This document shows positions 25,791-35,796 of a stretch of 64,000 nt of DNA, piece by piece. The stretch covers positions 1 to 64,000 of the forward strand of contig JAFUAO010000097.1 of assembly GCA_017460665.1 (NCBI GenBank), read 5' to 3'. The DNA is from Ruminococcus sp. GTDB lineage: Bacteria > Bacillota > Clostridia > Oscillospirales > Ruminococcaceae. Each line of letters begins with the position of its first letter. Positions within the stretch are counted from its first letter, which is position 1. The position numbers were made by a program, and so were the translations under genes. Below the pieces are notes generated by a model, which made no database searches, was not told where the DNA came from, and saw only the letters and a list, made by a program, of their open reading frames with translations.

Positions 25791-27260
25791 ATGGACGAAA
25801 GAGACAGCATTTTCTCCGTCAGCGGAAAGGCCTCCGGCAGCGCTCCGGAGCAGAAATATATCCCAAAGCACGAAAAACCGGCGCAGGAGCAGGTTCCCCC
25901 TTCACAGGATCAGCCCAGCCCTCCGCCGCCCCAGCAGCAGGCACCTCCCCCTCAGCCAAAGGCGGTAAGGCCTAAGTATGACGCATTCATGTTCGAGCCG
26001 ATCGGCTTTGACGAGTACGACAGGATGACTGCCGCAGAGACCAAGGCTGCCGAGGAGAAGCGCCTCCGCCGGGAGCGCAGCCGCCGGGAGAAGCTCCTGG
26101 TGCTGCTGTTCGTACTGCTGCTGCTCATCGCAGCCGGACTTGCCGCCTACGGGATCGTTTCCGACGTTATGCGTGGAAGGCGCCTGGGCGGGAGCATCTC
26201 CTCGGACCAGCCCGTGCTGATCCTCTACCAGAGCAAAAAGCCCGAGGGCGCCAACGAGCTGGCCAATATGCAGGACGAGAACGGCCGCTACACCACCGAG
26301 GGCGCTGCTGCCGCAGTAAGGCCCAGCATAGTCGAGATCTATACCTACGCCGACTCCCTCCACAATGAGCTCCTTGGGACGGGTTCAGGGATCGTTATCT
26401 CCGATGAGGGGAGCGACGCATACATCGTCACCAACGCCCACGTCCTCCAGTCTGACGGCTACCATACCATACATACCGTTGACGGAGAGGTGTTCTCCGC
26501 AAAGATCGTGGGACGTGACGTGAAGACCGACATCGCCGTGATCCGGGTCAACTCCTCCAAGCTGGAGCCTGCCGTTTTGGGCGACTCCGACGAGATGCTG
26601 GTGGGCGAGCAGGTCATCGCTATCGGCAACCCGGCCGGGCTCTCGAGCACCGTCACCGACGGTATCGTTTCTGCCGTCAGCCGAAAGATCAAGAGCGACT
26701 CCACCGGCTTCGAGATGGACTGCATCCAGACCGACGCCGCCATCAGCCCCGGAAATTCCGGCGGTGCGCTGGTAAATATGTACGGCCAGGTCATCGGCAT
26801 AACCTCCTCAAAGTACGTCAATTCCAAGTACGAGGGGCTGGGCTTTGCGATCACGATCAACGAGGCCATGCCGATCATCGAGGAGCTTATCCAGCAGGGC
26901 TACATCTCCGGTCGCTTCCGCATCGGAGTCACCCTCATCGACATGGACGGAGAGGCCAAGCTGATGAGCATCGAGAGCGACCTGGGCTTTGCCCTTCCGG
27001 AGGGCTTCACGGGGATCTATATCACCTCCCTGGCCGAGGACTGCGATATTTCCAAGACAGACCTAAAGCCAAAGGACTTCATCACCGCTATCAACGGCCA
27101 GTCGGTGAAGACCTACTCTGAGTTCTACGAGACGATCAGCAGTATGTACGGCGCCGGTGACGTGGTGCCGGCCACCTGTGCCCACCTTGAAAAGGACAAG
27201 GAGCCGGTGTACTACAACATCGAGTTCCGCCTTATGGAGGACACCTCCGGGAATTACTGA
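25791..27260 (+). CDS. HtrA/DegP-like membrane-anchored serine protease
   Basis: The 489-aa protein has a Pro/Gln-rich cytoplasmic region of about 100 residues, one TM (about 101-122), a trypsin-like domain with the full triad H217 (TNAHVL), D247 (KTDIAVI) and S323 (GNSGGAL), and a C-terminal PDZ-like domain (about 395-480). It should act outside the membrane in protein quality control. ATG 25791 with GGAAGGA is chosen; ATG 25764, overlapping the kinase, is also possible. The long charged cytoplasmic N-terminus is unusual. Its stop overlaps the convergent TIGR04086-like gene. Confidence 0.92.
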   Translation: MDERDSIFSVSGKASGSAPEQKYIPKHEKPAQEQVPPSQDQPSPPPPQQQAPPPQPKAVRPKYDAFMFEPIGFDEYDRMTAAETKAAEEKRLRRERSRREKLLVLLFVLLLLIAAGLAAYGIVSDVMRGRRLGGSISSDQPVLILYQSKKPEGANELANMQDENGRYTTEGAAAAVRPSIVEIYTYADSLHNELLGTGSGIVISDEGSDAYIVTNAHVLQSDGYHTIHTVDGEVFSAKIVGRDVKTDIAVIRVNSSKLEPAVLGDSDEMLVGEQVIAIGNPAGLSSTVTDGIVSAVSRKIKSDSTGFEMDCIQTDAAISPGNSGGALVNMYGQVIGITSSKYVNSKYEGLGFAITINEAMPIIEELIQQGYISGRFRIGVTLIDMDGEAKLMSIESDLGFALPEGFTGIYITSLAEDCDISKTDLKPKDFITAINGQSVKTYSEFYETISSMYGAGDVVPATCAHLEKDKEPVYYNIEFRLMEDTSGNY

Positions 27261-27628
27261 TCTCTCAGCCAAGAGGGACGCTTTGAATTGACACCGAATA
27301 CTCCTCCTGCTGCGCCGAAAAGCAAAAGCAGGGGGAGTTTTTTTAGCTCCAGAGCTCCTCCGGCAAGGGATACCGCCAGAAAGAGCCCCACGGCGGAGAG
27401 AGCTCCTCCTATAAGGCCACGGCGCCGGCGGAGCTTCCCGGAGATATAAGCCCCGCAGAAGGCTCCGGCCAGGAGAGCTGCCCTGCTAAGGAAGGGTATG
27501 GGCCGGACCGTCCCCAGCACGAAGCACACCACTGCCCCAAAGACAGCACAGCACAGCAGGGTAACTGCGGCGCCGGCTGCCGTACCGAAAAGGGCGCTCC
27601 GCAGAGCGCTCCTCATATCTGAAAGCAT
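27254..27628 (-). CDS. TIGR04086-like membrane protein
   Basis: The 124-aa protein has four hydrophobic helices with glycine/alanine-rich packing and a Lys/Arg loop in the middle (SGKLRRRRGLIGG), the pattern of the Clostridia TIGR04086 family, which often neighbours yajC. Function is unknown. ATG 27628 with GGAGG six bases upstream is chosen, but that site lies inside a terminator hairpin. Its 3' end overlaps htrA by 7 bp in convergent orientation. Confidence 0.78.
   Translation of the reverse strand: MLSDMRSALRSALFGTAAGAAVTLLCCAVFGAVVCFVLGTVRPIPFLSRAALLAGAFCGAYISGKLRRRRGLIGGALSAVGLFLAVSLAGGALELKKLPLLLLFGAAGGVFGVNSKRPSWLRDQ
27300..27344 (+). terminator. Terminator of the htrA operon inside the convergent gene
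   Basis: A 12-bp stem with one G-T pair (ACTCCTCCTGCT/AGCAGGGGGAGT) is followed by seven T. It lies within the coding region of the minus-strand gene at 27254-27628. Confidence 0.8.
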
Positions 27629-27671
27629 AAAAAACCTCCGCATAAGATCTTTTTAAGTATCTTATGCGGAG
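27629..27671 (-). terminator. Terminator after yajC overlapping a ribosome site
   Basis: A perfect 13-bp stem (CTCCGCATAAGAT/ATCTTATGCGGAG), 10-nt loop, then G and six T directly before ATG 27628. The 3' arm contains most of the GGAGG of the next gene, so folding would both end yajC RNA and hide the site in read-through RNA. Confidence 0.85.
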
Positions 27672-27684
27672 TTGATCGGCGATA

Positions 27685-28197
27685 TTACTCCTCGTCGGAG
27701 CCCTTTTTCTTCTTTGACTTAGGAGCCTCTTCCTCCTCGTCAGTCAGCTTAGCGGCTGCAAGGCCCTCGGACTTCTTCTTGCCGGAAGCCTCCTTAGCTC
27801 TCTCAGAGGCGGAAACGTTCTCTGCGATAGCCCAGGTCTTTATGCGGAGCTTGTGGCGCTCGCCGCCGGTCTCGATGACAACGGTGTCGTCGCCCTTGCG
27901 AACGATGATACCTACGATACCGCCGCTGGTGATGACCTCATCTCCCACCTGAAGGCTGTCCTGCATATCCTTCATCTCCTGCTCTCTCTTCTTCTGGGGC
28001 TTGATAGCCATGAAGTAGAGCAGCACAAGCATGAGCACCAGTGAGATGATCATGGGCAGCATGGAGGCGGACTGTCCCGAGGCGGCAGTTCCGGAGGAAG
28101 CGGAGTCCTCAGCGAAGGCGTTCATCATAGAGCCTGAGGCTGCGGCAAAGGCTGCTGCGGCCGAGGAAACGATACCTGCCAGAGTTTTCTTCTTCAT
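27685..28197 (-). CDS. yajC: Preprotein translocase subunit YajC
   Basis: This is a 170-aa YajC with a predicted signal-like N-terminal segment (about 5-30), a TM near 46-66 followed by the family signature MAIKPQKKREQEMK, and the DSLQVGDEVITSGGIVGI core. The charged Lys/Glu-rich C-terminal extension (about 130-170) is longer than in enterobacteria. YajC associates with SecDF in protein export. AGAAGGAGA precedes ATG. Confidence 0.93.
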   Translation of the reverse strand: MKKKTLAGIVSSAAAAFAAASGSMMNAFAEDSASSGTAASGQSASMLPMIISLVLMLVLLYFMAIKPQKKREQEMKDMQDSLQVGDEVITSGGIVGIIVRKGDDTVVIETGGERHKLRIKTWAIAENVSASERAKEASGKKKSEGLAAAKLTDEEEEAPKSKKKKGSDEE

Positions 28198-28235
28198 AAA
28201 TATATCTCCTTCTATAGACTATAGTATACCACCTC

Positions 28236-28264
28236 ATTATAACACAAGACAGTAAAAATTGCAA
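28236..28264 (-). promoter_or_regulatory. yajC promoter
   Basis: TTGCAA (28259-28264), 17 bp, TATAAT (28236-28241), extended -10 TGTTATAAT. The -35 box overlaps the region just before the convergent-free end of the lipoprotein gene at 28273. Confidence 0.85.
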
Positions 28265-28272
28265 CTGTTTTT

Positions 28273-28974
28273 TTACTCTGTGGGAGTGATGTCTCCAAAA
28301 TACTTCATGAGCTGTGCCTGATCTGCGCCTGTGCATGAGAGCCTTGCCTCGCAGCCCTCCACCGGCATATAGGTCAGATACTGGATATTATCGGCATTGG
28401 ATGCCTCACGGACAGCCAGCACGGAAACAGCTCCGCTGCCGTTCTCACCCAGCTCGATCGTATCGTTCCCGGTCACAGACAGGTCCTCGAGCCTTGTCCT
28501 GCTGGAGCCGAAGATGAAGGTATAGCTGATATTTGCCCCGCTCTCGTTCTCATAGAGGCTGTAGGAATAGAAATTAGAGTCGGCATAAACGCTCTGGATC
28601 ATGTACTTGTTCTCATCGAAGGTAAGGCTCAGGGGCTTATAGCCGCTCTGCTCAAGGTGGACGGCAAGGGGCGAGCTCAGGAACTCATCGGCAGTTGAGA
28701 AGTAGGTCAGCGACGAGATGAAGCCGATAGCGGAGTTATCCGGATCGTCGGCGTTCTCACGCTGCTTGTCCCTGTTCGAGGCGTTGTTTGCAGCTCCGTT
28801 GCTGTTGACAGCTCCGCCGTTATTGGCCGCTCCGCCGCCGTTCTCAGAGGACTCAGCCTGAGAGCTCTGGCCGTTGACGGCGCCTGTCTGGGTATTGCTG
28901 CTGCCTGAGCCGCCGGATGAACACCCTGCAAGAAGGGCAGCCGTAAGTGTCAGTATACAAATGAACTTTTTCAT
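28273..28974 (-). CDS. Lipoprotein of unknown function
   Basis: The 233-aa protein has a signal peptide with lipobox LLAGC (cysteine near 18), a Ser/Gly/Asn-rich linker of about 50 residues, and a soluble beta-rich domain (about 80-233). GGAGGG precedes the ATG. It has its own promoter at 29006 and lies between the alpha operon and yajC. No family recognised. Confidence 0.8.
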   Translation of the reverse strand: MKKFICILTLTAALLAGCSSGGSGSSNTQTGAVNGQSSQAESSENGGGAANNGGAVNSNGAANNASNRDKQRENADDPDNSAIGFISSLTYFSTADEFLSSPLAVHLEQSGYKPLSLTFDENKYMIQSVYADSNFYSYSLYENESGANISYTFIFGSSRTRLEDLSVTGNDTIELGENGSGAVSVLAVREASNADNIQYLTYMPVEGCEARLSCTGADQAQLMKYFGDITPTE

Positions 28975-29005
28975 ATTTATCCCTCCAAAAGGTCAGTATA
29001 CATAT

Positions 29006-29034
29006 ATTGTACCACATATCAAGAAATAAAGCAA
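29006..29034 (-). promoter_or_regulatory. Promoter of the lipoprotein gene
   Basis: TTGCTT (29029-29034), 17 bp, TACAAT (29006-29011), with TGG before the -10 box. Confidence 0.8.
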
Positions 29035-29061
29035 CACCATGAGGGAAAAATTCTTCCCGCC

Positions 29062-29090
29062 AAAAAGAAAAGCTCCTCTTTCCGAGGAGC
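29062..29090 (-). terminator. Terminator of the ribosomal protein superoperon
   Basis: Stem GCTCCTC/GAGGAGC with GGAAA loop, followed by TTTTCTTTTT, 20 bp after the rplQ stop. Confidence 0.88.
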
Positions 29091-29110
29091 CTTTATCATA
29101 GGATCTGCGA

Positions 29111-29452
29111 TCAAACGAGCTTGATGATAGCCATTTCAGCAGCGTCGCCACGACGGGGACCGATCTTTACGATCTGTGTGTATCCGCCGTTCCTGTCAGC
29201 GTACTTGGGGGAGATCTCGTCAAAGAGCTTCTTTGCAACAGACTCCTTTGTTACATATGACATTACCTGACGCTTGGAGTGCAGATCATTATTCTTACCG
29301 ATGGTGATCATCTTTTCTGCAACAGCACGAACTTCCTTAGCTCTTGTTACGGTCGTTTCGATCTGACCGTTCTCAAGAAGGAAAGTTACCATGCCTCTGA
29401 GCATAGCCTTTCTATGGTCAGATGTTCTGCCCAGCTTTCTTGTACCCGGCAT
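29111..29452 (-). CDS. rplQ: 50S ribosomal protein L17
   Basis: The 113-aa L17 shows the family start [16 protein letters not shown] and the ending [16 protein letters not shown]. It is the last gene of the S10-spc-alpha array, 35 bp after rpoA, as in other Firmicutes, and is followed by a strong terminator. Confidence 0.97.
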   Translation of the reverse strand: MPGTRKLGRTSDHRKAMLRGMVTFLLENGQIETTVTRAKEVRAVAEKMITIGKNNDLHSKRQVMSYVTKESVAKKLFDEISPKYADRNGGYTQIVKIGPRRGDAAEMAIIKLV

Positions 29453-29487
29453 TGTAATTCACTCCTTTTCTTATCAGTGATTTAGTA

Positions 29488-30453
29488 TTATTCCTCTTCT
29501 GAGTTAAGGTCAAAGCCCAGTGACTGGAGCTTTTCCTTGACCTCATCGAAGGATTTCTTTCCAAGGTTGCGAACCTTCATCATTTCTTCCTCAGACTTGT
29601 TGATGAGGTCATCTACCGTATTTATCCCGGCACGCTTCAGGCAATTGAAGGAACGTACCGATAAATCAAGATCCTCGATAGTCATCTCAAGGATCTTCTC
29701 CTTGCCCTTTTCGTCCTTCTCAACGAGTACCTCTGCAAGTCCTGCCTCTTCTGAGAGGTCGATGAACAGCTTCAGATGCTCGCCAAGGAGGTTAGCGGCC
29801 TGTGACAATGCTTCCTTTGCGGAGATAGTACCGTCGGTCCATACCTCCATCGTCAGCTTATCATAGTCGGTCACCTGACCGAGACGGGTATCCTCAACGG
29901 TATAGTTCACCTTCAGCACGGGGGTATAGATGCTGTCTACTGCGATCACGTCCACAGGCAGGTTCACCTGCTTCTTGTTCCTTTCAGCGGAGACATAGCC
30001 TCTGCCTCGGTCGATAGTGATCTCCATATAGAGCTTTGCGTCCTTGCCCAGTGTTGCGATGTGCATACCGGGATCGAGGATATTCACCTCAGAGTCGGTC
30101 TTGATGTCGCCGGCAGTGATCTCGCACTCGCCTTCTGCTTCAACATAGACCGTCTTGGGGCCCTCGCCGTAGAGCTTTGCTGTAAGACCTTTGATGCTGA
30201 GTATGATCTCAGTAACGTCTTCCTTTACGCCCGGGATCGTTGACAACTCATGGTGGACCGTACCATCCTTGCCGGAAAGCTTGACTGATGTTACAGCCAC
30301 ACCCGGAAGTGAGGAGAGCAGCACACGTCTGAGGCTGTTTCCGAGTGTAATTCCGTATCCACGCTCAAGCGGTGCTAAAACGAATTTGCCGTATTTGCCG
30401 TCACTTTTAAGCTCGACGATGTCGATATCAGGCTTATTGATTTTCTCCAGCAT
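29488..30453 (-). CDS. rpoA: RNA polymerase subunit alpha
   Basis: The 321-aa subunit has the dimerising N-terminal domain ([16 protein letters not shown]) and, after a linker, the C-terminal DNA-binding domain with [11 protein letters not shown] and [19 protein letters not shown] 30453 has AGGAGGG upstream; the longer frame does not. It lies between rpsD and rplQ in the alpha operon. Confidence 0.97.
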   Translation of the reverse strand: MLEKINKPDIDIVELKSDGKYGKFVLAPLERGYGITLGNSLRRVLLSSLPGVAVTSVKLSGKDGTVHHELSTIPGVKEDVTEIILSIKGLTAKLYGEGPKTVYVEAEGECEITAGDIKTDSEVNILDPGMHIATLGKDAKLYMEITIDRGRGYVSAERNKKQVNLPVDVIAVDSIYTPVLKVNYTVEDTRLGQVTDYDKLTMEVWTDGTISAKEALSQAANLLGEHLKLFIDLSEEAGLAEVLVEKDEKGKEKILEMTIEDLDLSVRSFNCLKRAGINTVDDLINKSEEEMMKVRNLGKKSFDEVKEKLQSLGFDLNSEEE

Positions 30454-30517
30454 AAAAACCCTCCTATTTCGCAATAACAGTTTGTTTCGAGTCTCTACGA
30501 TCCAAGTAATTATGCGA

Positions 30518-31117
30518 TTACTTAGAGTACAGCTCGACGATGAGGTGTGTTGCTACCTCGTAGTCAAGATCCTCGGCTGAGGGAAGACGGGTAACTGTAG
30601 CGGAGAAGTCGTCCTTCTTAGCATCCAGCCAAGAGGGTACGAGTCTGTCCTTTGTCTCCTCAACAGTGGCCTTGAACTTATCAGAGGTCCTGTCCTTCTC
30701 ACGCAGGGCGATAACGTCGCCGACCTTTACTCTATAGGAAGGGATATTTACCTTCTTGCCGTTTACTGTATAGTGGCTGTGTACAACGAGCTGTCTTGCC
30801 TCTCTTCTTGTGAGGGCAAGGCCCATCCTGAACACTACGCTGTCCAGTCTGGTCTCAAGGCAAGTGATAAGGTTGTCACCGGCCTTGCCTTCCATCTTCT
30901 CAGCGATCTCGAAGTAGTGATAGAACTGCTTCTCTAATACGCCGTAGATGAACTTCAGCTTCTGCTTCTCCTTCAGCTGGAGACCGTACTCAGAGATCTT
31001 CTTTCTGTTGTTAGCGTTCTTGAATCTCTTAGACTCCTTCTTTGAAACGCCCATTACAGCCGGGCTGATGCCCAGGTATCTGCACTTTTTAAGAATAGGT
31101 TCTTTCTGAACTGCCAT
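30518..31117 (-). CDS. rpsD: 30S ribosomal protein S4
   Basis: The 199-aa protein carries the S4 RNA-binding domain (about 88-150, [20 protein letters not shown] and [16 protein letters not shown]). It lacks the N-terminal zinc-cysteine cluster of some S4 forms. S4 starts assembly of the 16S 5' domain. It sits between rpsK and rpoA. Confidence 0.97.
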   Translation of the reverse strand: MAVQKEPILKKCRYLGISPAVMGVSKKESKRFKNANNRKKISEYGLQLKEKQKLKFIYGVLEKQFYHYFEIAEKMEGKAGDNLITCLETRLDSVVFRMGLALTRREARQLVVHSHYTVNGKKVNIPSYRVKVGDVIALREKDRTSDKFKATVEETKDRLVPSWLDAKKDDFSATVTRLPSAEDLDYEVATHLIVELYSK

Positions 31118-31138
31118 ATTAAAACACCTCCATTTTGA

Positions 31139-31543
31139 TCAGACACGACGTCTCTTAGGCGGACGGCAACCATTGTGAGGAATGGGAGTCACGTCCTTGA
31201 TCATCTTTACCTCAAGGCCGACTGTCTGAAGTGCTCTGATAGCAGCCTCACGGCCTGCACCGGGTCCCTTTACGAAAACATCTACTGTCTTCAGACCGTG
31301 CTCCATTGCAGCCTTTGCAGCTGTCTCTGCTGCTGTCTGTGCTGCGAAGGGAGTGGACTTCTTAGAGCCTCTGAATCCCAGCTCTCCGGCGCTTGCCCAT
31401 GAAATGGCATTTCCGGCCGTATCTGTGATGGTTACGATAGTATTATTGAAAGTGGACTGGATATGAACAGCGCCGCTCTCGATATTCTTACGCTCTCTAC
31501 GTCTTCTGATAGTAGAGACCTTTTTACCCTTCTGCTGTGCCAA
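31139..31543 (-). CDS. rpsK: 30S ribosomal protein S11
   Basis: The 134-aa protein shows the S11 signatures [15 protein letters not shown] and [15 protein letters not shown] and ends PPKRRRV. It helps form the platform and mRNA exit region. 21 bp upstream of rpsD, 14 bp after rpsM. Confidence 0.97.
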   Translation of the reverse strand: MAQQKGKKVSTIRRRRERKNIESGAVHIQSTFNNTIVTITDTAGNAISWASAGELGFRGSKKSTPFAAQTAAETAAKAAMEHGLKTVDVFVKGPGAGREAAIRALQTVGLEVKMIKDVTPIPHNGCRPPKRRRV

Positions 31544-31557
31544 AGCTCATGACCTCC

Positions 31558-31926
31558 TTACTTCTTCTTGTTAGCGATAGTCTTTACAGGGCCCTTGCGA
31601 GTCCTGGCGTTTGTCTTTGTTCTCTGGCCTCTTACGGGCAGGCCCTTTCTGTGACGAACGCCTCTGTAGCAGCCGATCTCAACAAGTCTCTTGATGTTAA
31701 GAGCTACCTCACGGCGGAGATCGCCCTCAACTGTATGATTTGCGTCGATATAGTCACGCAGCTTTGCTACATCCTCCTCTGCCAGGTCCTTGACTCTTGT
31801 ATCAGGGTCAACACCGGTAGCTGCGAGGATCTTTGTTGCAGTCTGACGACCGATCCCGTAGATGTAAGTGAGTCCGATCTCGACTCTCTTGTTCTTGGGA
31901 AGGTCAACACCAGCTATTCTTGCCAT
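31558..31926 (-). CDS. rpsM: 30S ribosomal protein S13
   Basis: The 122-aa S13 begins [20 protein letters not shown], has the [22 protein letters not shown] signature in its C-terminal tail, and contacts 16S RNA and tRNA in the subunit head. It follows rpmJ, as in other alpha operons. Confidence 0.97.
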   Translation of the reverse strand: MARIAGVDLPKNKRVEIGLTYIYGIGRQTATKILAATGVDPDTRVKDLAEEDVAKLRDYIDANHTVEGDLRREVALNIKRLVEIGCYRGVRHRKGLPVRGQRTKTNARTRKGPVKTIANKKK

Positions 31927-31961
31927 ATTGTATATGCACCTCCATTATTGTGCAGCGGGCA

Positions 31962-32075
31962 TCAGCCCTGGCGCTGCTTATGCTTAGGGTTTTCGCAGAT
32001 CACCATGATCCTGCCTTTACGTTTGATAACCTTGCACTTCTCGCAAATAGGTTTTACTGAAGGTCTGACTTTCAT
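31962..32075 (-). CDS. rpmJ: 50S ribosomal protein L36
   Basis: This 37-aa ORF is the zinc-ribbon form of L36: [19 protein letters not shown] then [13 protein letters not shown], with zinc ligands C11, C14, C27 and H32. An AAGGAGG site precedes the ATG. It lies between infA and rpsM as expected. Confidence 0.96.
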   Translation of the reverse strand: MKVRPSVKPICEKCKVIKRKGRIMVICENPKHKQRQG

Positions 32076-32122
32076 TGAAAATACCTCCTTTAGCGGATAG
32101 CGGGCACATCGCCCTGTTTTTA

Positions 32123-32341
32123 TTACTTGACTCTCCAGGTGATCCTGCCCTTTGACAGGTCATAGGGTGACATTTCGAGCTTCACCTTATCACCGGGAAC
32201 GATCCTGATATAGTTCATCCTGAGCTTTCCGGAAACATGAGACAGCACCTCATGGCCGTTCTCAAGCTGTACCTTGAACATTGCATTAGGCAGAGCGTCA
32301 GTTACAACGCCCTCGACCTCGATCACATCTTCTTTAGACAT
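32123..32341 (-). CDS. infA: Translation initiation factor IF-1
   Basis: The 72-aa S1/OB-fold protein reads [17 protein letters not shown] then [11 protein letters not shown] and ends KGRITWRVK. It occupies the ribosomal A site during initiation. ATG 32341 has AAGGAGG upstream; a TTG two codons earlier is less likely. Confidence 0.97.
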   Translation of the reverse strand: MSKEDVIEVEGVVTDALPNAMFKVQLENGHEVLSHVSGKLRMNYIRIVPGDKVKLEMSPYDLSKGRITWRVK

Positions 32342-32353
32342 AAACAAGCCTCC

Positions 32354-32596
32354 TTACTCATCGCCGCTGAACTGCTTCAGGGCGGTCCTGAGCTTCTTAT
32401 CGGTTATTTCATTAAGATCTATCACACTGTTTGTAAAGCTAAGGTGCTTTATGTTCTTCCGCTTAGGCTTACCGAGCTTCCTGCTCTTGCCGTCAGCGAT
32501 AAAGCAATGATCCTCCTCAAAGCCTACGACTGCGAAAAATCCTCCGCTGTCTCTTCCGGCCTGAGCCTTTACAACTGAGCCTAACTGCCGCTTCAC
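32354..32596 (-). CDS. KOW-domain RNA-binding protein (L14e-like)
   Basis: The 80-aa protein begins with a KOW-like segment (LGSVVKAQAGRDSGGFFAVVG), then a basic KSRKLGKPKRKNIKHL stretch. Such proteins commonly sit between map and infA in Clostridia and are annotated as KOW or L14e-like RNA-binding proteins; their role on the ribosome is unsettled. It is 14 bp after map and 12 bp before infA. Confidence 0.87.
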   Translation of the reverse strand: MKRQLGSVVKAQAGRDSGGFFAVVGFEEDHCFIADGKSRKLGKPKRKNIKHLSFTNSVIDLNEITDKKLRTALKQFSGDE

Positions 32597-32610
32597 GATC
32601 AGTCCCTCCG

Positions 32611-33363
32611 TCAGGGTGCTGTCAGAATGACGGGACCATCAGGAGTTATTGCGATAGCGTGCTCAAAGTGAGCTGACAGTGAACCAGACTTGGTAACCAC
32701 GGTCCAGCCGTCTTTAAGAGTCCTAACATCGTCGCCCTTGACGTTGATCATGGGCTCGATGCAGATAGTCATGCCCGGAACAAGACGTGGGCCGTGGCCT
32801 GCCTTGCCCCAATTGGGGACCTCCGGTGACTCATGGACATCTCTGCCGATCCCGTGGCCGCAGTAATTTCTTACGATCCCGTAGCCTCGTGAAGCGCAAT
32901 ACTCTTCAACAGCATGAGATATGTCTCCGATGCGATTTCCTGCCTGAGCCTGAGCGATGCCCTCATGGAGGGAGGCCTCAGTGACCTCAAGCAATGCTTT
33001 TGCTTCATCAGTTATCCTGCCCACAGGGAAGGTCCAGCAGCTATCTCCATTGAAGCCCTTATAAGCGGCTCCAGTGTCGATGCTGACTATATCGCCTTCT
33101 TTTAACCTGCGGCTCGCCTTCGGGATCCCGTGTATCACCTCTTCATTGACTGAGATACAGGCGTTACCGGGAAATCCGTAAAGGCCTTTGAATGCCGACT
33201 TAGCGTTATGCCTAGCATAGAACTCACCGATGAGCTTATCCACATCAGCGGTGGTCATGCCGGGCTTCAGCCTTTCTCCGGCATACCATATAGCGCCGCA
33301 GGTGATCTTACCTGCTTCACGCATTATGGCAAGTTCGGACTTAGATTTTATGGTGATACCCAT
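32611..33363 (-). CDS. map: Type I methionine aminopeptidase
   Basis: The 250-aa enzyme removes initiator methionine from new proteins. Metal-site segments are visible: HGIPKASRRL, DTGAAYKGFNGDSCWTF, YCGHGIGRDVHE, and the C-terminal TICIEPM and HFEHAIAIT. It follows adk by 5 bp in the usual secY-adk-map order. Confidence 0.97.
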   Translation of the reverse strand: MGITIKSKSELAIMREAGKITCGAIWYAGERLKPGMTTADVDKLIGEFYARHNAKSAFKGLYGFPGNACISVNEEVIHGIPKASRRLKEGDIVSIDTGAAYKGFNGDSCWTFPVGRITDEAKALLEVTEASLHEGIAQAQAGNRIGDISHAVEEYCASRGYGIVRNYCGHGIGRDVHESPEVPNWGKAGHGPRLVPGMTICIEPMINVKGDDVRTLKDGWTVVTKSGSLSAHFEHAIAITPDGPVILTAP

Positions 33364-33368
33364 GCTCT

Positions 33369-34001
33369 TTATGCTCCTACGGCTGCAAGAGTGAGCTTTG
33401 AAGTATCGGCTACCTCTTCCTGGCCCTCTACGGTAACGAGCTTGCCCTGTTTCTCGTAGTAGTCCTTGAGAGGAGCTGTCTTTTCGTGGTAAGTTGCGAG
33501 CCTGTCGAGAACGACCTCAGGCTGATCGTCCTTACGAACGATAGTCTTGTCGCCGCACTTATCGCACACGCCCTCTACCTTAGAAGGCTTATACTCGATG
33601 TGGTAGGATGCTCCGCAGCCCTGGCAGACTCTTCTGCCTGAGACTCTCTGCTTGATAGTCTCATCGGGAACGAAGATCTCTACTACCTTGTCGATCTGGA
33701 TACCCATGGCGTCAAGAGCCTCGGCCTGGGGAACAGTTCTCGGGAAGCCGTCGAGGATGAAGCCCTTCTGGCAGTCGTCCTGAGCGATACGCTCCTTGAG
33801 GATACCGATAACGATGTCGTCGGATACCAGAGCGCCTGCGTCCATAGCAGCCTTGGCCTTGAGGCCGTACTCAGTACCGTTCTTAGCAGCTTCACGGAGA
33901 ATGTTTCCTGTTGAGATCTGGGGGATGCCGAGAGCCTCAGAAACGACCTCTGCCTGAGTGCCCTTTCCTGCGCCGGGGGCGCCTAAGAAAATAAGGTTCA
34001 T
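33369..34001 (-). CDS. adk: Adenylate kinase with zinc-type lid
   Basis: The 210-aa kinase equilibrates ATP, AMP and ADP. It has P-loop [11 protein letters not shown] and a long lid with four cysteines (CQGC and CDKC, about 127-150) that bind structural zinc, the Gram-positive type. It lies between secY and map. Confidence 0.97.
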   Translation of the reverse strand: MNLIFLGAPGAGKGTQAEVVSEALGIPQISTGNILREAAKNGTEYGLKAKAAMDAGALVSDDIVIGILKERIAQDDCQKGFILDGFPRTVPQAEALDAMGIQIDKVVEIFVPDETIKQRVSGRRVCQGCGASYHIEYKPSKVEGVCDKCGDKTIVRKDDQPEVVLDRLATYHEKTAPLKDYYEKQGKLVTVEGQEEVADTSKLTLAAVGA

Positions 34002-34011
34002 AGTTTCCTCC

Positions 34012-35337
34012 TTACTGTAAGAAGCCCTTATGATGTCTCATCATAAGCTGAGATTCGAGTGTTCTTGTAGTTTCGAGAGCGACTGAAACTGCGATCAGGA
34101 TAGTAGTACCGCCCATCGACAGCGATCTTAAGTTGTCGTCTGCCATTGAGATGAAGATCGGGACTACTGCGATGATGCCCAGGAAGACAGCGCCCACCAG
34201 AGCGATCTTTGAGAGGACCCTCTGGATGTAGTCGGAAGTAGGCTTACCGGGCCTGATACCGGGGATACCGCCGTTGGACTGACGCAGGTTATTTGCGATC
34301 TCTACGGGGTTATACTGGATCGAAACGTAGAAATAGTTGAAAGCGATGATCAGTATGAAATAAATCACGGCATATGAGAAGCTCCTTGTTGAGAAGAAGT
34401 TGCAGAATGCGATATATGCCTTAGATGACTCTGCTGTAACGGGCTTGAAGAGCTGGATAGTGGAGGGAAGAGACATGAACGACATAGCGAAGATGATAGG
34501 CATAACGCCGCTCATCATTACCTTGATCGGGATATGTGTCTTCTGTCCGCCGAACTGCTTTCTGCCGACAACACGCTTTGCATACTGGATCGGGATCCTT
34601 CTTTCCGCCTCGTTCATGAAAACGATGAAGGCGAACTCAAGGATGATGAATAGGATATAGCCGATAGTAACGAAGAGGTACTTCTCGGGCCTTTCCTTTG
34701 TGAGACCGATAAGGCGGCCTGCGTCTACGGGGAAGCGGGCAGCGATACCTGCGAAGAGGAGGATAGAAACGCCGTTTCCGATACCCTTATCGCTGATACG
34801 GTTACCCATCCACACTACGAATGAAGCTCCGGCAACGAAGCAGGCTATGATAACGATAGCTGCGAAGATGCCTTCACCGCCGTTCACATACTTAACAGCA
34901 GAGATACCGGACTCGGTCTTCATCCTCTTAAGTGTGAGGTAGTAAGCGTAGGACATAACGACGGCCAGCACCATGGCTACGACAGCCGTTATCTTGTCGA
35001 TCTTCTTGCGTCCCTCCTCGCCCTCATCTCTGAGCCTCTCAAGCGGCGGCAGAGCATATGTCAGCAGCTGCATGATGATAGACGCATTGATGAACGGTGT
35101 GATGGACAGTGAGAACAGTGTTGCCTGTGAAAGGGCACCACCGGTGATGGTATTCAGATACTCAAGGAAGTTTCCGCCTGTGGCGTTGGTATCCATCCAC
35201 TCCTTGACAACTGTAGGATCAAGGAAGGGAACGGTAACTGCACTTCCAAATCTGAAGATGATGATCATGAGTAATGTGTATAAGAGCTTCTTTCTTATAT
35301 CAGGAACGCTCCAAGCACGTTTCAGTGTCTGAAACAC
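34012..35337 (-). CDS. secY: Protein translocase subunit SecY
   Basis: The 441-aa channel protein shows ten hydrophobic helices, the plug-region signature [19 protein letters not shown] and [12 protein letters not shown]. It forms the export pore. It starts just 1 bp after rplO and ends 10 bp before adk, so the spc order is kept. Confidence 0.97.
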   Translation of the reverse strand: MFQTLKRAWSVPDIRKKLLYTLLMIIIFRFGSAVTVPFLDPTVVKEWMDTNATGGNFLEYLNTITGGALSQATLFSLSITPFINASIIMQLLTYALPPLERLRDEGEEGRKKIDKITAVVAMVLAVVMSYAYYLTLKRMKTESGISAVKYVNGGEGIFAAIVIIACFVAGASFVVWMGNRISDKGIGNGVSILLFAGIAARFPVDAGRLIGLTKERPEKYLFVTIGYILFIILEFAFIVFMNEAERRIPIQYAKRVVGRKQFGGQKTHIPIKVMMSGVMPIIFAMSFMSLPSTIQLFKPVTAESSKAYIAFCNFFSTRSFSYAVIYFILIIAFNYFYVSIQYNPVEIANNLRQSNGGIPGIRPGKPTSDYIQRVLSKIALVGAVFLGIIAVVPIFISMADDNLRSLSMGGTTILIAVSVALETTRTLESQLMMRHHKGFLQ

Positions 35338-35338
35338 A

Positions 35339-35779
35339 TTACATCACCTCTGTCTTTCCGCCTGCCTTTTCGATCTTCTCTACAGCGCTCTGAGAGAATT
35401 TTGCAGCTTTAACTGTCAGCTGAGCGGTAAGCTCTCCGTTGCCGAGTATCTTGACGCCGTCGTACTCCTTCTTTACAAGGCCTGATGCCTTCAGGAGCTC
35501 TGTATCAACTACAGTGCCGTCCTTGAACTTATTCAGGTCTGCAACGTTTACTACAGCGTACTTTGTTGCGAAGATATTATTGAAGCCTCTCTTAGGGATA
35601 CGTCTTGCAAGGGGCATCTGTCCGCCCTCGAAGCCGATCCTTACGCCGCCGCCGCTGCGGGCGTTCTGGCCCTTGTGGCCCTTGCCTGCGGTCTTGCCGT
35701 TTCCTGAACCGTGACCACGTCCGATGCGCTTAGGTGCCTTGTTGGAATCGGCAGCAGGTGTTAACTCGTGAATTTTCAT
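35339..35779 (-). CDS. rplO: 50S ribosomal protein L15
   Basis: The 146-aa L15 has the glycine-rich N-terminal extension ([21 protein letters not shown]) that threads into 23S RNA and the C-terminal domain with [19 protein letters not shown]. It lies between rpmD and secY. Confidence 0.97.
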   Translation of the reverse strand: MKIHELTPAADSNKAPKRIGRGHGSGNGKTAGKGHKGQNARSGGGVRIGFEGGQMPLARRIPKRGFNNIFATKYAVVNVADLNKFKDGTVVDTELLKASGLVKKEYDGVKILGNGELTAQLTVKAAKFSQSAVEKIEKAGGKTEVM

Positions 35780-35796
35780 TTATTGCACCTCCTTGC

